From NCBI GenBank assembly GCA_009841105.1, contig VXMM01000036.1, positions 46,225 through 110,224 of the forward strand: 64,000 nucleotides of DNA, in the 5' to 3' direction. The DNA is from Acidimicrobiia bacterium (GTDB lineage Bacteria; Actinomycetota; Acidimicrobiia; Spongiisociales; Spongiisociaceae). The first letter of the stretch is position 1. Each line of letters opens with the position of its first letter. This document shows positions 61,036 through 64,000 of the stretch, piece by piece. The notes under the pieces are model-generated. The model was given only the letters and a program-made list of their open reading frames with translations. It was not told where the DNA came from and made no database searches. Made by a program: the position numbers and the translations under genes.

Positions 61036-62181
61036 ATGCGCGACCCGCACAGCGGAGGATCCGGCCGGGCCCGGCCGATTGCGCTCGGCGCCCGCAACAC
61101 CTACCTGGACCTGATCAGGGGCGTGGCGCTCCTGGGCATCGTGGTCATGAATGCCGTTTCCTACGGCCTCGGCGCCGGGCCCTACTTCAACCTGTCGGCC
61201 GGTGGTTCGGATACATGGCTTGACTGGCTGGTAGCAGGCTTCGGCGAGGTCTTCGTCGACCAGAAGTTCATGGGCCTCTTCTCGCTGCTCTTCGGCGCGG
61301 GTATCGCCCTGTTCTGCGACCGCGCCGCTGCCAGGACGCGACTGCCGGCGCTGCTGAGTCTGTGGCGCAACCTCCTGCTCCTGGGAATCGGCTTGCTGCA
61401 TCTTGCGCTGTGGGAGGGCGACATCCTGGTCGGGTACGCGCTGGTGTCGCCGATCATCATCGCGCTGCGGAACCGTCGACCGCGGACCCTGCTGATCCTC
61501 GGCGGCGTCATGCTCCTGCTGTCGCCGGTGGCGGCCATCCTGTTTCAGGCATCCGTTCCGGGCGACGGGAGCGGGCTCGGCGGGTTCTGGAAAGCCGGCG
61601 TCGAGCCCAGCGCCACGGCCACCTGGTTCATCGTGACGGACTTCTTCTCGCGAGCGGTCGGGATGATGCTGATCGGCGTGGCCCTCTACCGGAACGGGGT
61701 CGTGACCGGCGACCGCTCGACCGCTTTCTACCGGAGAATGGCGCGCACCGGCCTGGGGGTGGGCCTACCGCTCGCCGCGGCCGGGCTGGCGTGGGTGGTG
61801 GCCCGTGACTTCTCACCGGACGTAGCATTCGTCGGGACGATTCCGAACACGCTCGGGACCGCACCGGCCGTGCTCGGCTACGCCGGCCTGATCGTCCTCT
61901 GGAACCGGCGGCCCGAATCCGGCCTGCACAGGCGACTGCGCTCCGTGGGGCGGATGGCTCTTACCAACTACCTCATCCAGACCGTGCTAGGCGTGGCAGC
62001 CCTCAGGTACCTGCTGGCCGAGGCAGACCTCACGCGGACCATGCTGGTGGGTTTCATCGGGATGGTGTGGGCGGCCCAGCTCTGGTGGTCCAAGGCCTGG
62101 CTCGACCGTTTCCGGTACGGACCGGCCGAGTGGCTGTGGCGGATGGCCACCTACCGCCGGCGGCAACGCCTGCGCCGGTGA
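61036..62181 (+). CDS. DUF418 multipass membrane protein
   Basis: 381 residues (a TTG at 61033 is also possible). N-terminal 'YLDLIRGVALLGIVVMNAV' and C-terminal 'SVGRMALTNYLIQTVLGV' are the DUF418 marks; about ten membrane segments. Function is unknown in the family; acyltransferase-like membrane proteins are distant relatives. Follows the RraA-like gene by 58 nt, so it could share transcription. Confidence 0.88.
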   Translation: MRDPHSGGSGRARPIALGARNTYLDLIRGVALLGIVVMNAVSYGLGAGPYFNLSAGGSDTWLDWLVAGFGEVFVDQKFMGLFSLLFGAGIALFCDRAAARTRLPALLSLWRNLLLLGIGLLHLALWEGDILVGYALVSPIIIALRNRRPRTLLILGGVMLLLSPVAAILFQASVPGDGSGLGGFWKAGVEPSATATWFIVTDFFSRAVGMMLIGVALYRNGVVTGDRSTAFYRRMARTGLGVGLPLAAAGLAWVVARDFSPDVAFVGTIPNTLGTAPAVLGYAGLIVLWNRRPESGLHRRLRSVGRMALTNYLIQTVLGVAALRYLLAEADLTRTMLVGFIGMVWAAQLWWSKAWLDRFRYGPAEWLWRMATYRRRQRLRR

Positions 62182-62224
62182 CCCGGCGCCCGTCCCGCGG
62201 CGACCGGCCGCTGATCAGACCTGA

Positions 62225-62621
62225 TCAGCTGGGAGGGAAGACCACAACCCGTTCGGGGGCGATCTTCACGATTACCCGCTCGGAGGTGATCGGCTTCGGG
62301 TACTCGTCCACCCCCATGTACTTGTGGGCTAGGGCGTCGATGTGGGAGCGGGCTTCCGCACCTGTAACGGTGTCCACCACCTGTCCCCCTCAACTCTACG
62401 AAGTGGTAGGGGTTGCTCCAATCGGGGATCAGCACCGTAACCCTGCTGTTGGCCATCATGTTCCTGAACTTGGGCCGGTGCACCTCGGTGTTTATCAGGA
62501 TGTGCTCATCGTCGGCATCCACCCACATCAGATGCACCTGCATGGACCCGTCGGGCATCACCGTCGCCAGTGAGGCGTAGTTGGCGCCGCGAGCCAGCCT
62601 CAGAACCCTCTTGTCGAGCAT
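62225..62621 (-). pseudogene. PPOX-type (F420-binding) protein gene with a frameshift
   Basis: The first part, MLDKRVLRLARGANYASLAT to HFVELRG, is a clear PPOX/F420 split barrel. Then the frame changes at a run of five C on the plus strand (62385-62389). In the other frame the sequence continues naturally (VVDTVTGAEARSHIDALAH... to PERVVVFPPS) and stops at TGA 62227-62225. So one extra base in the run breaks the gene. This may be a homopolymer sequencing error. The unshifted frame runs to 62151, into Arg-rich nonsense. Confidence 0.8.
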
Positions 62622-62703
62622 GTCATCCCTCCCGGAATCGGAGCAACCGGGGTGATGGTGATGCCCGGCGCCGCCATGCGCAAACCGGCACCCCGGCTCG
62701 CCA

Positions 62704-63582
62704 TCACGAGCCAGCCGATCGGCGCAGGAAGTTGTAGATCGAGGTCCAGTCCAGGCGGCCCATGCCCTGGTCCCGGGCGGACGAGTAGCACTCGATGGCG
62801 GCCAGGGCCGTACCGTGGGCGACGCCGGAGGCTTCGCCCATCCCGATGGCGAGGCCGAGGTCCTTGTGGGCCAGATCGATCATGAAGCCGGGCTCCAGGT
62901 CGTCCGCCAGCACCTTGGCCGGATAGGTGGTTGCCAGGTGACCCTGTCCTGCCGTGGTTCCCATCAGCACTTCGATAACCAGATCGCGATCCAACCCCTC
63001 TCCCTCGGCCAGGGTCAGGGCCTCGGCCACCACCACGTTGGACACCACCGAGACGTAGTTGTTGACCAGCTTGGTCCGGATCCCGGCGCCGCGGGGACCG
63101 CAGTGAATGACCGGGTCGCCGAGAATCTCGAGGACGGGTAGGGCCCGGTCGATCTCCTCCCGGCTGCCACCCGCCATGACCAGCAGGGTTCCGGCCTCGG
63201 CGTCCTCGGAAGTTCGACCCACGGGCGCATCGATCATCCGCCGGCCCGACGCAGCCAGGCTCTCGGCCGTGGCATCGAAGTGGGCCGGCAACCCGGTGCT
63301 CATGTCGATCAGGAGCGCCGCAGGATCGAGAGCCTCCGCGATGCCTCCGGGCCCGAGGACCGCTTCGGCAACGTGCCGGCCCGTGGGGAGCATGGTGATG
63401 ACGTACTCCGCCCCGTCCGCCGCCTCCCGAGCTGAGACCGCCTCCCCTGCGCCGTCCCGGACCACGGCGGCAAGCGCCTCCGCACTGGTGTCGAATGCTC
63501 GAACCCGGTGACCTGCCTCCAGCAGGTTCCGGGCCATCGGCGCACCCATCACGCCGACACCGATGAATCCAACCCTGCTCAT
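62704..63582 (-). CDS. 3-hydroxyisobutyrate dehydrogenase-like NAD(P) oxidoreductase
   Basis: 292 residues. Cofactor motif VGFIGVGVMGAPMARNLLEAG, substrate segment 'LIDMSTGLPAHFD' with 'DAPVGRTSEDAEAGTLLVMAG', and 'GIRTKLVNNYVSVVSN' with the catalytic Lys. Could act on 3-hydroxyisobutyrate, tartronate semialdehyde or similar beta-hydroxy acids. Stands alone. Confidence 0.92.
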   Translation of the reverse strand: MSRVGFIGVGVMGAPMARNLLEAGHRVRAFDTSAEALAAVVRDGAGEAVSAREAADGAEYVITMLPTGRHVAEAVLGPGGIAEALDPAALLIDMSTGLPAHFDATAESLAASGRRMIDAPVGRTSEDAEAGTLLVMAGGSREEIDRALPVLEILGDPVIHCGPRGAGIRTKLVNNYVSVVSNVVVAEALTLAEGEGLDRDLVIEVLMGTTAGQGHLATTYPAKVLADDLEPGFMIDLAHKDLGLAIGMGEASGVAHGTALAAIECYSSARDQGMGRLDWTSIYNFLRRSAGS

Positions 63583-63858
63583 CCTGCCCTCCGTCCGGCT
63601 CCTAGAACGGTCTGACCGTAGCCGGACGCCGGAGCAGCGGGAATCGGAAGGCGTCTCGCCGCGTTACAGCCGGATGCTGCAGGGTTCGGCGACCGTACGC
63701 CGGAATCGAACCACCTGCTTGCGTTCTGGATCACTAGTTCGCCGGGCCATGCAACCTCGTGCCTGCGCTTCGGCCATCCGCATCGGTGTGGGCCTCAACC
63801 CCTGGCCGATGTCCGGCAACAAGAGGGTTGAACCTGTCACACACCCGCTATACGTTGC
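63583..63858. other. Intergenic region at the right edge without a convincing gene
   Basis: 276 nt upstream of the HIBADH-like gene. Overlapping frames on both strands are Arg-rich and not gene-like. A possible -35 (ttgaac, 63829) and -10 (tatacg, 63850) point rightward to an ATG at 63859. A ggttcgattcc T-arm look-alike (minus strand, around 63705) has no matching stem. Confidence 0.4.
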
Positions 63859-64000
63859 ATGACAACCCGTAAGCACCTGTGGTCTGGCTCCGACGTCGAC
63901 CCGGATCGCGTGAGGGATCAAATCGTTCGGGACGCCCCCGTTCGGGGCTAGGCGGAACACGTCCCGACCAAGGTGGTGGCGGCAGGGGGAGGGCCCAACG
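63859..64000 (+). pseudogene. Possible leaderless gene start interrupted by TAG, partial
   Basis: ATG 63859 opens MTTRKHLWSGSDVDPDRVRD, a protein-like stretch of 30 codons; TAG at 63949-63951 follows. The same frame then stays open to the window edge (AEHVPTKVVAAGGGPN). A -10-like tatacg is 4 nt before the ATG, so translation could be leaderless. Whether this is a broken gene, a short peptide or chance cannot be decided from 142 nt. Confidence 0.2.

Noticed and set aside
63664..63760. ggttcgattcc on the minus strand resembling a tRNA T-arm
   Set aside because: The flanking five bases do not pair, and no acceptor or anticodon stem could be found.

Overview
The window is high-GC DNA with compact, often 4-nt-overlapping operons, GTG/TTG starts, lipoproteins with Cys-Gly-Asp-Asp followed by Ala/Thr linkers, and secreted enzymes ending in SLH-like repeats that contain Phe-Cys-Pro. 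This points to an actinobacterium, most likely class Acidimicrobiia (free-living or host-associated). That placement is an inference from gene style; no rRNA or tRNA gene is visible.

Layout. 1-6.9 kb (minus): a C1/formate module: formate-tetrahydrofolate ligase, a VOC protein, and an NAD-linked formate dehydrogenase whose catalytic subunit is a selenoprotein (in-frame TGA with a SECIS-like hairpin). Its usual N-terminal Fe-S part is on a separate gene that runs off the left edge. 6.9-11.9 kb (plus): a glycine betaine/proline-type ABC importer (proVWX) with an enlarged permease and a coiled-coil-bearing binding protein, ended by a terminator. 12-18.3 kb: PEP carboxylase, an MMPL exporter and a DUF2236 oxygenase-like protein. 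18.2-25 kb (minus): isoprenoid block (ispH; hpnC-hpnD-hpnE-prenyl synthase) interrupted by an orphan FbpC-type ATPase. 25-28.3 kb: aldehyde dehydrogenase and phosphohexomutase. 28.4-29.1 kb: decayed defence/toxin debris (HsdS-like remnant, HicB-like gene, hicA broken by a stop). 29-36.3 kb: two unknown exported proteins, an M50 protease, an APH-like kinase, a YczE-like membrane protein, a ferredoxin and an SLH amidase. 36.3-41.5 kb: amidohydrolase and an McrBC-type restriction system. 41.5-48 kb (minus): peptide-type ABC transporter with a duplicated DppB permease and only one ATPase, plus an alpha/beta hydrolase-like protein. 48-55.4 kb: epimerase, YgjP-like peptidase, a large FN3-zincin-SLH protein, a C45-like Ntn hydrolase, an M20 peptidase, a retropepsin-like/RHH gene pair and a DUF4143 remnant. 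55.4-64 kb: CocE-type hydrolase, a coupled four-gene operon (PPOX, aminotransferase, M20 peptidase, RraA-like), a DUF418 membrane protein, a frameshifted PPOX gene and a 3-hydroxyisobutyrate-dehydrogenase-like enzyme.

How the genes may work together: formate can be oxidised to CO2 by the Sec enzyme with NAD reduction, or fixed onto tetrahydrofolate by the ligase next to it. HpnC/D/E with the prenyl synthase make squalene from prenyl diphosphates supplied through IspH. The proVWX, peptide importer, M20/C45/CocE hydrolases and aminotransferase suggest scavenging of osmolytes, peptides and acylated amino compounds. I saw no CRISPR array, insertion sequence or prophage.
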